Part shown: piece by piece, positions 17,612-26,866 of the stretch | How the letters are laid out: the number at the start of each line of letters is the position of its first letter | Position numbering within the stretch: position 1 is the stretch's first letter | DNA from: Chromatiales bacterium | GTDB lineage: Bacteria > Pseudomonadota > Gammaproteobacteria > Steroidobacterales > GCA-2729495 | Length of the DNA stretch: 64,000 bases | Direction of reading: 5' to 3' | Assembly: GCA_020351875.1 (NCBI GenBank) | Contig: CP070671.1 | Span: forward strand, 819,325 to 883,324 | Made by a program: the position numbers and the translations under genes | The notes under the pieces: model-generated | Database searches by the model: none | What the model saw: the letters and a program-made list of their open reading frames with translations, nothing else | Told to the model about the DNA's origin: nothing

Positions 17612-18178
17612 ATGATTCCTAGAAGCGAGACCCGATGGCCTGCGGTTTGGGCACAGCTGCTCGCTGCCCTGCTGCTCGCAATGATCTGCGCATCCGCACC
17701 GGCTGCGCCCGCGGAGGAAATCGACGTGCGCATCGACGCGGCCCTGAAACGCTTCCGCGAGAAGGTGGACGGTGCCGACGAGTTCCTGTCCGCAGCCAAA
17801 GGTGTGCTGGTTTTTCCGCGCGTGATCAAGGCCGGCTTCGGAATCGGCGGCGAGTACGGCGAGGGCGCGCTGCGAATCGGCGGGCAATCGGTCCAGTACT
17901 ACTCGGTAGCCGGCGCATCCATCGGCTTTCAGATCGGCGCCCAGGCCAAGACGGAGATCCTGATCTTCATGGACGGCGCCGCGCTGGAGACGTTTCGCAA
18001 CAGCGACGGCTGGGAGGCCGGCGTTGACGGGTCGGTTGCGGTGGCCAAGTTCGGTGCCGGGGGCTCCGTGGACACGACCAACATCCAGGATCCGATCATC
18101 GGCTTCATCTTTGGCAACGCCGGGCTGATGTACAACCTGACGCTGGAAGGGTCCAAGATCAACCGGCTCGAGCGCTGA
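17612..18178 (+). CDS. Exported SYLF/YSC84 lipid-binding domain protein
   Basis: Secreted protein of 188 residues with a signal peptide (cut near APAAPA, residue 34). The SYLF (DUF500/Ysc84) domain follows, known to bind phosphoinositide-type lipids in eukaryotes; the bacterial role is unclear. Family features are AAKGVLVFPRVIKAGFGIGG, GASIGFQIGAQ and the final GLMYNLTLEGSKINRL. It stands alone, two bases before the convergent ASCH gene stop. Mature protein is expected in the periplasm. Confidence 0.87.
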   Translation: MIPRSETRWPAVWAQLLAALLLAMICASAPAAPAEEIDVRIDAALKRFREKVDGADEFLSAAKGVLVFPRVIKAGFGIGGEYGEGALRIGGQSVQYYSVAGASIGFQIGAQAKTEILIFMDGAALETFRNSDGWEAGVDGSVAVAKFGAGGSVDTTNIQDPIIGFIFGNAGLMYNLTLEGSKINRLER

Positions 18179-18180
18179 GC

Positions 18181-18642
18181 TCAGCGCCGCGCAACCGCCA
18201 GCAGCCGGAACCGCTGCACCAGCACCGGCTCGCTGATCGTGAGGCTCTTCCCCCACGCGGCAAGCATCGGCGTCCAGTAACGCTCGTGGATGTCGCGCCA
18301 CACGGCCGGATCCCGCGCGCCCGGGCCTTCAATCTCCAGTTCCCCAGGCCCCACCTCGTCGAAGGCCATTGTGGCGCAGGCCTCGACCTGCACGAGACAG
18401 CCTGCAGACCCGTCGTAGCGGGTCAGGATCACGTAGTCGCCGGCGGCCGGCGTGGTGCCATCCCGCGCGAGTTTTTCGGGCAGTGAAAAAGTGCCCCGCT
18501 TTTCGCCCGAGATGATCAGTTCCAGTATCTGGTCGACGAGCGCCGGCGTGTTGCCGATTTGCCGCTCGGTGTAGCCCCTGGCGCTGGCCTCGGACCCCAG
18601 GGTTTCGCAGCAGCGGGTCCAGAATGCCTCGACGCTTTCCAT
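18181..18642 (-). CDS. ASCH domain protein
   Basis: Cytoplasmic ASCH-fold protein (PUA-like beta-barrel) of 153 residues. Related proteins bind RNA or, in the YqfB group, hydrolyse N4-acetylcytidine. Visible features are GEKRGTFSLPEKLARDG, GDYVILTRYDGSAGCLVQV and the GxxxW-type end WRDIHERYW. ATG 18642 has GGAG upstream. The gene stands alone, divergent from the lipoprotein pair. The exact substrate is not known for this subgroup. Confidence 0.8.
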   Translation of the reverse strand: MESVEAFWTRCCETLGSEASARGYTERQIGNTPALVDQILELIISGEKRGTFSLPEKLARDGTTPAAGDYVILTRYDGSAGCLVQVEACATMAFDEVGPGELEIEGPGARDPAVWRDIHERYWTPMLAAWGKSLTISEPVLVQRFRLLAVARR

Positions 18643-18802
18643 AAGCTCCTCGCCGGCCTTGCGGGCGGCGCAACCCCCGCTGTACAGTGATCTAACGTGT
18701 CGTCCCGAGCGGTTGCAACGCCGGCCCAGGGCCAGCCGCGAAAACCGCCGATAGAGCGGCGCGCAACACACCGCCGAAGGCGGTAACGCCAGTCTAGACG
18801 GA

Positions 18803-19549
18803 ATGCCTCGACGAGTCCCCAGGCTGCTGATCGGCTTGCTGAGTTTGATCGGCGCCGGCTGTTCCCAGAACGTGCAGGTCCAGACCACGTTCCCGGAGCC
18901 GCTGGTCGAGCCCCTGCCGGTCACGGTGGGGGTGCACTACACCGAGGCCCTCACCACCTACATCTATTCCGAAGACCTGCCGGCCGACGGCATGGACTGG
19001 ACCTTTAGCCTTGGCTCGGCGAACCAGCTGTTGTTCGAGAGCGTGTTCAGCGAGGTCTTCACCAACTCAAGGCCCGTGGACGCCCCGGCGGCGGCCGGCG
19101 TGGATGCTGTGTTGCAGCCCAACATCAAGGCCTTCGAGTTTTCCCTGCCCCGGCACTCGCGGTCTGACCAGTACGGGGTCTGGATTAGCTACACTATTGG
19201 GGTTTATGGCCCCGACGGCGAGCTGAGAACGAGTTGGCCGGTGAAGGGCTACGGTGAAGTGGATTCGCGGCGCTTCAAGGGCAATGAGACCATGAAGCAG
19301 GCGACCGTTATGGCGATGCGTGATGCGGCCACCATCATCATCGACTCGCTGAACCGCGACACGGCCTTCCGCCGGGCCGTGATGGGTGGCACCGTTACCG
19401 CGGTGGAAGCCGCCGACCAGCTCGGCGCAGCACCGGGGTACGAACTCCACGACGAGGGCGTCGATGAGTCTGCGCCCGAGGTCGAAGTCGGCCAGGCGAA
19501 CGAGGAGATGCCGGAACTGACCGGCGAGGAGTGGAACGGTGAATCTTGA
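18803..19549 (+). CDS. Predicted lipoprotein of unknown function
   Basis: 248-residue predicted lipoprotein with a short signal and lipobox LIGAGC (acylated cysteine at about residue 20). The mature part has VGVHYTEALTTYIY and a central VLQPNIKAFEFSLP segment of the kind seen in small outer-membrane lipoproteins thought to sense or oligomerise. The end is acidic (EEMPELTGEEWNG). The next lipoprotein gene begins inside its 3' end, so the two are a coupled pair. No specific function is recognised. Confidence 0.72.
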   Translation: MPRRVPRLLIGLLSLIGAGCSQNVQVQTTFPEPLVEPLPVTVGVHYTEALTTYIYSEDLPADGMDWTFSLGSANQLLFESVFSEVFTNSRPVDAPAAAGVDAVLQPNIKAFEFSLPRHSRSDQYGVWISYTIGVYGPDGELRTSWPVKGYGEVDSRRFKGNETMKQATVMAMRDAATIIIDSLNRDTAFRRAVMGGTVTAVEAADQLGAAPGYELHDEGVDESAPEVEVGQANEEMPELTGEEWNGES

Positions 19550-20228
19550 GCGAGCGGCTTGCCCACGCTGGTTGAGCACCTGCACCGTTGCCGTTTCGGT
19601 GGCACTGCTGGGCGGCTGCATGACCACCCGGGTGGAGGGCTCCAAGGACGCGGCCACGGGCATTGCCGAAGGCCAGTCCATCGTGATCATCGAATCCAGC
19701 TATCACTCCGGCAACCAGACCGAAGACGGCTTTGTCGACTGTGTCACCAAGGAAGTGCAGAAGGGCCGCGGCGGCCTGAGCGTTTACCCGGACGAAGTCT
19801 TCCAGGACGATCTGTTTCCGTGGTTCGAGCCGCGCACGATGCCGCAGGGGCCGAATGCGCTGCCGGCCCTGATGGAAAGACCCGGTGTCGCCGAGCGCAT
19901 TCGTGAAAGCGGCGTGCGCTACATCGTGTGGATCAACGGCAACACCGAAAGGACCAACGGCGGCGGCAGCCTGTCATGCGCGGTCGGGCCCGGTGGCGGC
20001 GGCTGTTATGGCCTGGCCTGGTGGGAGAACGATTCCAGTTATGAGGCAGCAGTCTGGGACATCGAAGACGGCAAGTCGGCCGGTGCTGTCAGCGCCGCCG
20101 TGCACGGCACGTCCATGATTCCCGCGGTGGTCGTGCCCGTACCCCTGATCGCCCGCACCCAGAACGCAGCCTGCAAGGGCCTGGCCAAGGAGCTGCGCAG
20201 CTTCATCGTCACCGAAGAGTCGACCTGA
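19539..20228 (+). CDS. Predicted lipoprotein, partner of the preceding gene
   Basis: 229-residue predicted lipoprotein with lipobox LLGGC (cysteine at about residue 27). It starts at a GTG that overlaps the previous stop by 11 bases. The mature protein contains VIIESSYHSGNQTEDGFVDC, a VRYIVWINGNTERT strand and glycine-rich SCAVGPGGGGCYG with paired cysteines, likely a disulfide in the periplasm. No known family could be named. The tight overlap with the preceding lipoprotein suggests they act together. Confidence 0.7.
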   Translation: MNLERAACPRWLSTCTVAVSVALLGGCMTTRVEGSKDAATGIAEGQSIVIIESSYHSGNQTEDGFVDCVTKEVQKGRGGLSVYPDEVFQDDLFPWFEPRTMPQGPNALPALMERPGVAERIRESGVRYIVWINGNTERTNGGGSLSCAVGPGGGGCYGLAWWENDSSYEAAVWDIEDGKSAGAVSAAVHGTSMIPAVVVPVPLIARTQNAACKGLAKELRSFIVTEEST

Positions 20229-20244
20229 GTCCCGCCTGAACCCC

Positions 20245-21495
20245 GTGCGAGCCGCCGCGATTCTGCACCGCTGGTGCTGGTGCCTGCTCTGGCCTGCCAT
20301 CGCGCTCGCCGATGGCCACGAATACCCGGTGACTTTCGGCGCCGTCATCAAGGCGGGCCGCCACGAGGCTGAAGCCTTTATCCGGGTGGACCAGGACGCG
20401 GGCCTGCTGGAGCAGGTGCGCCTGCGCGCCCCCACCCGCCGCTACAGCCGGTTTTCCGGTGACGGCGAGTTCCGCCGGGTCGGTGACCAGGTGATCTGGG
20501 ACGTGCCGGCGGATGGCGGGCGGCTGAACTACCGCGTCAATCTCAAGCATCGCCGGGGCTCCGGCGGCTACGACGCGCGGGTCGAGAACAAGTGGGCCAT
20601 CTTCCGCCTCGATGACCTGTTTCCGCCCGCCGGGATCAGCCAGGTGGACGGTTCCCGGTCGCGCAGCCGGTTGTCCATCGCGGCCCCCGACGGCTGGAAG
20701 ACGGTCACGCGCTACCAGCAGCTGGACGGCCGGCGCTGGCGGGTCACCAACCCGAAGCGCAAATTCGACCGACCCACGGGCTGGGCCGTGACGGGCAGGC
20801 TCAATATCCGCCGCGACCTGATTGACGGCACCCAGGTCACCATCGCCGGTCCGGTCGGCGAAGGTGTGCAGCGGGTCAGCATGCTGGCGCTGCTGCGCTG
20901 GACGCTGCCGGCGCTGCTGGACATTGCGCCCGATGCGCCCAGGCGGTTGCTGGTGGTGTCGGCGGCAGATCCGATGTGGCGCGGCGGCCTGTCGGGACCC
21001 GGATCGCTATTCATGCATGCCGACCTGCCGCTGCTGAGCGAGGACGGAACGAGCACGCTGCTGCACGAGACCGTGCACGCGGTGCTCCCCGTGCCAACGG
21101 CCGACGACCACGACTGGATCGACGAGGGCCTGGCGGAATACCTGACCCTGCGGTTACTGGAACGCACCGGCACCATATCCCCGGCCCGTTTCCTCGCTGC
21201 GGTGGAACGCTTCCGGGAGCGCGGGACCACCGCCGACGGCGTGCTGACGAGCCAGGCTGCTGGCGCCGTGACCGCACGCGCAGTGGCGCTGTTCCACGAC
21301 CTGGACGCGGAGCTGGTGGCGGCGACCGACGGCGCCGCCGATATCGAAGCCCTGGCGGCCACCCTGGCGAAGCAGCGTGAACCGATCGACCTGGAGGCGC
21401 TGCGGGCCGTCACCCTCGAGCTGGCCGGCACCGCCAGCCTGCCGAGCCTGGCCGACGAGCAGCTCCGGGCGTTCCGGCGCCAGGCAGAAATGTGA
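20245..21495 (+). CDS. Exported gluzincin-type metallopeptidase-like protein
   Basis: 416-residue protein with an N-terminal signal peptide (cut near ALADG, residue 23). The C-terminal half holds a zinc peptidase signature: HETVH at about residues 274-278, with a third ligand candidate E in DWIDEGLAEYLTLRLL, the gluzincin arrangement seen in M1/M61 peptidases. The N-terminal half is beta-rich, as in M61 proteins. The start is GTG, 16 bases after the second lipoprotein gene, so the three genes form one unit. Its substrate is unknown. Confidence 0.75.
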   Translation: MRAAAILHRWCWCLLWPAIALADGHEYPVTFGAVIKAGRHEAEAFIRVDQDAGLLEQVRLRAPTRRYSRFSGDGEFRRVGDQVIWDVPADGGRLNYRVNLKHRRGSGGYDARVENKWAIFRLDDLFPPAGISQVDGSRSRSRLSIAAPDGWKTVTRYQQLDGRRWRVTNPKRKFDRPTGWAVTGRLNIRRDLIDGTQVTIAGPVGEGVQRVSMLALLRWTLPALLDIAPDAPRRLLVVSAADPMWRGGLSGPGSLFMHADLPLLSEDGTSTLLHETVHAVLPVPTADDHDWIDEGLAEYLTLRLLERTGTISPARFLAAVERFRERGTTADGVLTSQAAGAVTARAVALFHDLDAELVAATDGAADIEALAATLAKQREPIDLEALRAVTLELAGTASLPSLADEQLRAFRRQAEM

Positions 21496-21614
21496 CCCAG
21501 GTCACTGCAGACCGGGCCGTCGCGTATTACGATAATCGCGAGGGGCGGAATGTCTCAATATAGGGAGTTGGTTCACGACTACCAAAAATAATAGAACCCG
21601 CAAGAAGAACGGGC

Positions 21615-23504
21615 ATGAAGAAAAATAAAAAAACCATTGATTCCATTGATTATTCCTTAGACGAAGATCCCACCGATGAGCTGCCGGTCCTGAACGAGGC
21701 GGCACTGGCCCGAATTGAGTCCGTGGAAGCCACCACGATCGGCGGGCCGGCTGAAGACACCGGGCAATTCCAGGCGGTGCGCCCGGGCCCTGTCACCACC
21801 GCGCCTCCCGCGGCCGCCATCGGGGGCGGCAGCACGCTGCAGGGTCTCGAAAGCGAGTTGAAAACGCTGCAGCAGCGCTGGCATGCGATCGAAGAAGAAC
21901 TTCGCGAACGCGACGCGGAGATGGCCGAACGGGAAGAATCCCTGCGGGCCCGGGCGGCCGCCATTGAAGCCCTCGAGGAAGAACTGCAGGCCGCGAACCG
22001 CACGCGCCTGGAACTCGAGCAGGCAGGCGAAGCGATGCGTGCCGTGCAGGAAGAACAGCTGCAGCAGATCGAGGCGCGGAACCAGGAGCTGGCGGCATTG
22101 CGCGAAGAGCTCGAGCAGAACCGGGCCAGAATCGCCCAACTGGATGCCGAACACGCCGAACGCGATGCACGCGACTCTGCGCTCGAAGACAGGGTCAGTG
22201 CCGTGACTTCCCTCGAGCACGCGTTGCTCGACAGCAGAACACGGATCCAGGGCCTGGAAAACCACCTGGAAGGACGACGCGCGCGCTGGCAAGCCATGCA
22301 GGACACCTGCGAACGCCAGACGCTGCTGCTCGCCACCATGGAAAAGGCTGCGCGGGCCAAAGAACGGCAACTGGTCCGCCAGGACCGGCACGCACGCCAC
22401 GTGGCCGACCAGCTCCGCGAGCTGGAGCGGAATGTGGCGGACTTCCGCCGCCAGGCTGAAGCCGGCAGCGCAGAGAACCGCACACTGCGTGACCAGCTAG
22501 AGGCCAGAGATAACGAGGTCTCGAGCCTACACGAGGCGCTCACGGCGACCACCTCCGACGGCGAATCGCTGGCGGCGACCATAGAAAGCAAAGCGGAACT
22601 GATCGACGAACTCCAACATCAGCTCGCACAGGTGGCCGGCGAGTTGAAGGCGGCCCGGCGCCAGCTCGACGAGGCTGAAAGCCACGCGCGGGCACAGGAC
22701 GAAAGCATCAGCGAAGAACGGGCCCGCACCGCAGCGCTGGCCAGTCAGCTGGAAACGCTGGAAGCAGAACTGGCGACGACCCGCGAAACCCTGTCGCAGA
22801 AGGACCGCCAGCGCGAAGACATCGACAAATCGGCCGCCGAACTCGCGGCTGCGCTGCTGGCTGCCGACGAAGAGCTGAAGAACCTGCGGGATGATCGCGA
22901 GCGGCTGGAAACCGAGCTGGAGGCGCGGGATGCGGCCGTCAGCCGCCTCGACGAGCAGGTGGCGGAACTGCAGGCGCAAAGCGAAGCCGGCGATGCGGAA
23001 ATTGCTCGCCAGCAGGCCATGATCAGTGACCTGGAAGCGGAGATGGAGTCAAGGGCCAGGAACCTGACGGAGGCGAAACAGGATCTCGGGCGGATCGCCG
23101 GCCTGGAAGCCCGGATCATCGAGCTCGACAGCCGGATGTCCCGGTCGCTGGATGCCCACGAAGGCCCCGACGAAGGCGACGGAACAGTCACCCGGGTGAT
23201 GGTTTCGATAGGCAAGGACCGGGCTGTGAAATATCCGCTGTACAAGTCGACGATGACGATCGGGCGCTCTGCCGACAGCGACATCCAGATTCGCCGCCAG
23301 TACATAAGCCGCCAGCATGCGAAATTATGTATGGAACAGGGCGAAACCTATATCGAGGATCTCGGCAGCAAGAACGGCGTGCTCGTTAACGCGGCCCCCG
23401 TGAAGCGGCACCGCCTGCGCAACGGCGACCTGGTCGACCTGGGTAAGGTGCAGTTCAAGTTCATCGATCTGCTGACGCATGACGGTACCGAAGGCAATGC
23501 GTGA
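21615..23504 (+). CDS. Long coiled-coil protein with C-terminal FHA domain
   Basis: 629-residue protein. Residues about 70-520 are almost continuous heptad-type coiled coil, rich in Glu, Arg, Gln and Ala. A C-terminal FHA phosphothreonine-binding domain follows, with TIGRSADSDIQI, ISRQHAKL and IEDLGSKNGVLVN, including the Arg, Ser and Asn residues used for binding. The N-terminus is unusual: KKNKKTIDSIDYS. No membrane helix is seen. A scaffold role reading Ser/Thr phosphorylation is likely; no kinase gene is nearby. The stretch before it (21496-21614) holds only a probable promoter. Confidence 0.82.
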   Translation: MKKNKKTIDSIDYSLDEDPTDELPVLNEAALARIESVEATTIGGPAEDTGQFQAVRPGPVTTAPPAAAIGGGSTLQGLESELKTLQQRWHAIEEELRERDAEMAEREESLRARAAAIEALEEELQAANRTRLELEQAGEAMRAVQEEQLQQIEARNQELAALREELEQNRARIAQLDAEHAERDARDSALEDRVSAVTSLEHALLDSRTRIQGLENHLEGRRARWQAMQDTCERQTLLLATMEKAARAKERQLVRQDRHARHVADQLRELERNVADFRRQAEAGSAENRTLRDQLEARDNEVSSLHEALTATTSDGESLAATIESKAELIDELQHQLAQVAGELKAARRQLDEAESHARAQDESISEERARTAALASQLETLEAELATTRETLSQKDRQREDIDKSAAELAAALLAADEELKNLRDDRERLETELEARDAAVSRLDEQVAELQAQSEAGDAEIARQQAMISDLEAEMESRARNLTEAKQDLGRIAGLEARIIELDSRMSRSLDAHEGPDEGDGTVTRVMVSIGKDRAVKYPLYKSTMTIGRSADSDIQIRRQYISRQHAKLCMEQGETYIEDLGSKNGVLVNAAPVKRHRLRNGDLVDLGKVQFKFIDLLTHDGTEGNA

Positions 23505-23578
23505 CACGACCCGTGTCCCAGCTGTGATTGGTCTCACAGACACCGGCCGCAACGCGGCGCATAGTCGTTGCCTTGCCC

Positions 23579-23878
23579 ATGCACATCCCCAGCGCCAGTT
23601 CCCCGGCTACCAAATTGAGCCGCGCTTTGACCGCCCGCATCAGCCGGGTCCTGTTCCGCAAACTCTGGTTACCTAAAGCACTCTACGAAGCGGCGCCTTA
23701 CTGTTATGTGGTGGGCGGCACCGGCGCGCTGCTGTCGGCGATTTACCTGCCGGGCTGGACTTGGATACTCCCCTACCTGGTCCTGCTCGGTGCTGTCTGC
23801 CTGCACGCCGGCCTCGCGGTGCTGACCCTGCGGTGGCGCTCTCGCCGGGCGGTGTCCGGGCGGGCCCGCCAGGACTGA
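23579..23878 (+). CDS. Small inner-membrane protein, unknown
   Basis: 99-residue protein with two predicted membrane helices, around YVVGGTGALLSAIYLPG and ILPYLVLLGAVCLHAGLAVL, and a basic C-terminus (RWRSRRAVSGRAR). The N-terminal 40 residues are basic and probably cytoplasmic. I chose the ATG at 23579; the frame is open 17 codons upstream. It lies between the FHA gene and another small membrane protein gene on the same strand. No known family recognised. Confidence 0.62.
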   Translation: MHIPSASSPATKLSRALTARISRVLFRKLWLPKALYEAAPYCYVVGGTGALLSAIYLPGWTWILPYLVLLGAVCLHAGLAVLTLRWRSRRAVSGRARQD

Positions 23879-23932
23879 CCAAGCCAGACCAAACCATGCG
23901 AAAATGCCCGCCCCCGGTTGCGCGGTTGACGC

Positions 23933-24232
23933 ATGTCCAGACCTGACTCGCCGCGGCGCCTGCGCCGCACGCTCTACACGATTGTCCTGGTGGTCGTCGG
24001 GGGGGCCGTGCTCGCACCCGTCGCGGTCTATTTGTTCGGCGTCAACCTGATTGCGCCCTATGCCGGCGAAGGCGGTGCACTGGGTTTCCTCGGCAGCGTG
24101 TATGGCGATGCGTTGCAAGGCCGCGCGGCCGCCTGGGCCCTGTTGTTGAGCCCGGCAGTGTTCGTCCTGACCTGGTGGGCCGTGTTCCGGCTAATGCGCC
24201 TCGGCAAAACCCGGGCCAGCGCGGCCGACTGA
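23933..24232 (+). CDS. Small inner-membrane protein, unknown
   Basis: 99-residue protein with two predicted membrane helices (TIVLVVVGGAVLAPVAVYLFG and AWALLLSPAVFVLTWWAVF) flanked by basic ends, giving both termini inside. It follows another two-helix protein gene by 54 bases, possibly co-transcribed. No family is recognised and no function can be proposed. Confidence 0.62.
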   Translation: MSRPDSPRRLRRTLYTIVLVVVGGAVLAPVAVYLFGVNLIAPYAGEGGALGFLGSVYGDALQGRAAAWALLLSPAVFVLTWWAVFRLMRLGKTRASAAD

Positions 24233-24355
24233 CGCGCGGCCAGCAGGCCCGGATTCGGGCCTTTATGTCTGATTGCCGTCGCCCGGCACCCGCTGGGCGC
24301 ATATAGTCTAGGTGCCGATCACGGCCCAAGAACAAGCGCCCGGGCCCCGCGGGGA

Positions 24356-24640
24356 TCAGGGCCAGTAATACCAGCCCGTGACCAGTAACCCCGCCCACAG
24401 GAGGCCGAGAAGCGGGAATCGCCAGGGACGCAGTTTCAGCACCCCGACAAACGAGCCGGCGGCGACAGCGGCCAGGATGGTGAAGATCCCGGTGCTGCGA
24501 AGCAACATAGGCATTTCACTGGCAAAACGCGCATAGTCGTCCTCCAGCAACCAGAAAATGAAGGCAACGACACCCAGGCCAAAGGCGATAGCGGACAAAC
24601 TGCCCATCAGGATGCCCAGGATGACGGCAAAGGGCTTCAT
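24356..24640 (-). CDS. Small inner-membrane protein, unknown
   Basis: 94-residue hydrophobic protein with three predicted membrane helices (VILGILMGSLSAIAFGLGVV, TGIFTILAAVAAGSFVGVL and FPLLGLLWAGLLVTGWYYW). It starts at ATG 24640 and is divergent from prc, with a shared 74-base control region holding a 12-bp palindrome. No family recognised. Confidence 0.65.
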   Translation of the reverse strand: MKPFAVILGILMGSLSAIAFGLGVVAFIFWLLEDDYARFASEMPMLLRSTGIFTILAAVAAGSFVGVLKLRPWRFPLLGLLWAGLLVTGWYYWP

Positions 24641-24656
24641 TGCAATCGCGCCAACC

Positions 24657-24668
24657 TTTGGCGCCAAA
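24657..24668. repeat. Perfect 12-bp palindrome between divergent genes
   Basis: TTTGGCGCCAAA lies between the divergent starts of the small membrane protein gene and prc. Its symmetry and position would suit a dimeric regulator, but no second copy was noticed. Confidence 0.3.
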
Positions 24669-24714
24669 ACGGCGAATTGCGCTTGCTACACAATATAAAA
24701 ATAGGCTCAAATCG

Positions 24715-26859
24715 ATGCACGTGACTTTCCGGCCAAACAATTCCACTCCAGCTGGCCTGTGGCCAGGGTCCGGCGCCTGGCTCACCGTCTTGGCCGCCGT
24801 CCTCCTGCTGCTGCCGGCTGCCGGTTGGACCACCGCCGACGCCGACGCCGAGGACGACGCGCCGTCAATCCTCGCGTCCGACGCCAGGCATCGCCAGGTC
24901 GCGCGCATGGTCACACGCTTCGTCGAGCGTCAGCACTATTCGCGCACGCGGGTGGACGATTCGCTGTCCGCCACCGTGCTCGACAACTATCTCAAATCCC
25001 TCGATCCCGGCAAACAGTATTTCCTGGAAGCCGACATCAAGTATTTCTCCCGCTACCGCCAGCGCCTGGACGACGTGCTGCGGGACGGTGACCTGGAACC
25101 GGTGTTCGATGTCTTCCGGCTGTACCGTCTGCGGGCCCAGCAGAACCTGGGCTATGCGCTGCTCGCGCTGCAGACCGAACCTGACTTCACGCTGGACGAG
25201 TACTTCCGGTTCGACCGCGAAGATCTGCCATGGATCAGCACGTCGGCGCAGATGCAGGACTTCTGGCGCCGGCGCGTGAAGAACGATGCACTGAACCTGA
25301 TCCTGACCGGCAAGGATTGGACCGAATCGTCAGAGATCCTGAAGAAGCGTTACGAAGGCCTGTTGAAACGCGTGAACCAGCTCGACAGCGATGACGTGTT
25401 CGAAACCTTCATGAACTCCTTCGCGCGCACGCTCGACCCGCATTCAAGCTACCTGTCCCCGCGCCAGTCCGAGGAATATCGCATTCAGATGAGCCTGTCG
25501 TATCAGGGCATTGGCGCGTCACTGCAGCTGGAGGACGACCTGGTCAAGGTGCTGAACGTGATCCCGGGCGGCCCGGCTGCCATCGACGGGCGCATTCAGC
25601 CGGATGACCGGATCACGGCCGTCGGCCAGGGTGCTGACGAAGAGCTCGTCGACGTGGTGGGCTGGCAGCTGGACGATGTCGTGCAACTCATCCGAGGCCC
25701 GCAAGGCACTGCAGTGCGGCTGCAGATTCTGCCCGCCGGCACGATGCCCGGTGAAGAGGTCATGATCGACCTGGTGCGCGACAAGATCAAACTGGAAGAA
25801 CAGGCAGCGAGTGCCGATACGCTGGAAGTGGAACGCGACGGCGAGAAGATTCGCGTGGGCGTGATCACGGTACCGAGCTTCTACCAGGACTTCGAAGCGC
25901 GGAACCGCGGCGACAAGGACTACGTCAGCACCACGCGCGACGTGGAACGCCTGATCGGCGAGCTGGAGGAAGACGATGTCGACGGCCTGATCATGGATCT
26001 GCGCGGCAACGGCGGCGGTCACCTGTCTGAAGCCACCGCGCTGACCGGCCTGTTCATCGACCGCGGCCCGGTCGTGCAACTGAAAGACACCAACGGGCGC
26101 ATCGAAGTGCTGGAAGACCCGATACCGACCGCCATGTACCGGGGTCCGCTGGTGGTGCTGGTGGACCGCTTCAGTGCGTCAGCCTCGGAAATCTTCGCGG
26201 CGGCGATCCAGGATTACCAGCGTGGCGTCGTGATCGGCCAGCAGACCTTCGGCAAAGGCACCGTGCAGAACCTTTATGTGCTCGACCAGTACGTGCGCCG
26301 CGTGCCGGAAGAAGGCCTCGGACAGCTGACGCTGACCATCGGCAAGTACTACCGCATCACCGGTGGCAGCACCCAGCACCGGGGCGTGCTGCCCGACGTC
26401 GACCTGCCCTCCGCGGTGGACCCGGAGACCATCGGCGAGAGCAGTCGTGAGCGCGCGTTGCCGTGGGATCAGATTGACGCGACCCGTTTCGACGCGGACG
26501 TGCCGCTGAACGATGTCATCAATGAACTGAACCGGTCGCAGCGTGAGCGTCTGAGCACCGACCCCGACGTCCGGTTCCTGATTTCCGACATCCAGGCGCT
26601 GGAAGAAGTGCGCGCCCAGAAACAGCTGTCGTTGAACCTGGAAACCCGCCGCGACGAGCGCGAGTCACGGCGTGAGCAACAGCTGGCCCGCGAGAATCAG
26701 CGCCGCGCGGCCCTGGGACTGGAACCCGCTGCAGACCTGAAAGAAGTCGAGAGCGAAGAACGCGCGGACGTGCTGAAGAGCCAGGCCGGCCAGGTGTTGC
26801 TCGACCTGGTCAACCTGGCGAACCGGCCGTCGATGCTGAGCCAGGCCACCGAAACCTGA
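24715..26859 (+). CDS. prc: Carboxy-terminal processing (tail-specific) protease Prc
   Basis: Periplasmic S41 serine protease of 714 residues, related to E. coli Prc/Tsp, which trims lipoproteins and cell-wall hydrolases and degrades tagged periplasmic proteins. After the signal peptide (to about residue 40) comes the family N-terminal helical domain (VLDNYLKSLDPGKQYFLEAD). A PDZ domain follows (YQGIGASLQLED, VIPGGPAAIDGRIQPDD), then the S41 core with FSASASEIF (serine) and FGKGTVQ (lysine) of the Ser-Lys dyad, and a charged C-terminal domain. ATG 24715 gives the best signal peptide. Confidence 0.95.
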   Translation: MHVTFRPNNSTPAGLWPGSGAWLTVLAAVLLLLPAAGWTTADADAEDDAPSILASDARHRQVARMVTRFVERQHYSRTRVDDSLSATVLDNYLKSLDPGKQYFLEADIKYFSRYRQRLDDVLRDGDLEPVFDVFRLYRLRAQQNLGYALLALQTEPDFTLDEYFRFDREDLPWISTSAQMQDFWRRRVKNDALNLILTGKDWTESSEILKKRYEGLLKRVNQLDSDDVFETFMNSFARTLDPHSSYLSPRQSEEYRIQMSLSYQGIGASLQLEDDLVKVLNVIPGGPAAIDGRIQPDDRITAVGQGADEELVDVVGWQLDDVVQLIRGPQGTAVRLQILPAGTMPGEEVMIDLVRDKIKLEEQAASADTLEVERDGEKIRVGVITVPSFYQDFEARNRGDKDYVSTTRDVERLIGELEEDDVDGLIMDLRGNGGGHLSEATALTGLFIDRGPVVQLKDTNGRIEVLEDPIPTAMYRGPLVVLVDRFSASASEIFAAAIQDYQRGVVIGQQTFGKGTVQNLYVLDQYVRRVPEEGLGQLTLTIGKYYRITGGSTQHRGVLPDVDLPSAVDPETIGESSRERALPWDQIDATRFDADVPLNDVINELNRSQRERLSTDPDVRFLISDIQALEEVRAQKQLSLNLETRRDERESRREQQLARENQRRAALGLEPAADLKEVESEERADVLKSQAGQVLLDLVNLANRPSMLSQATET

Positions 26860-26866
26860 GCCACCC

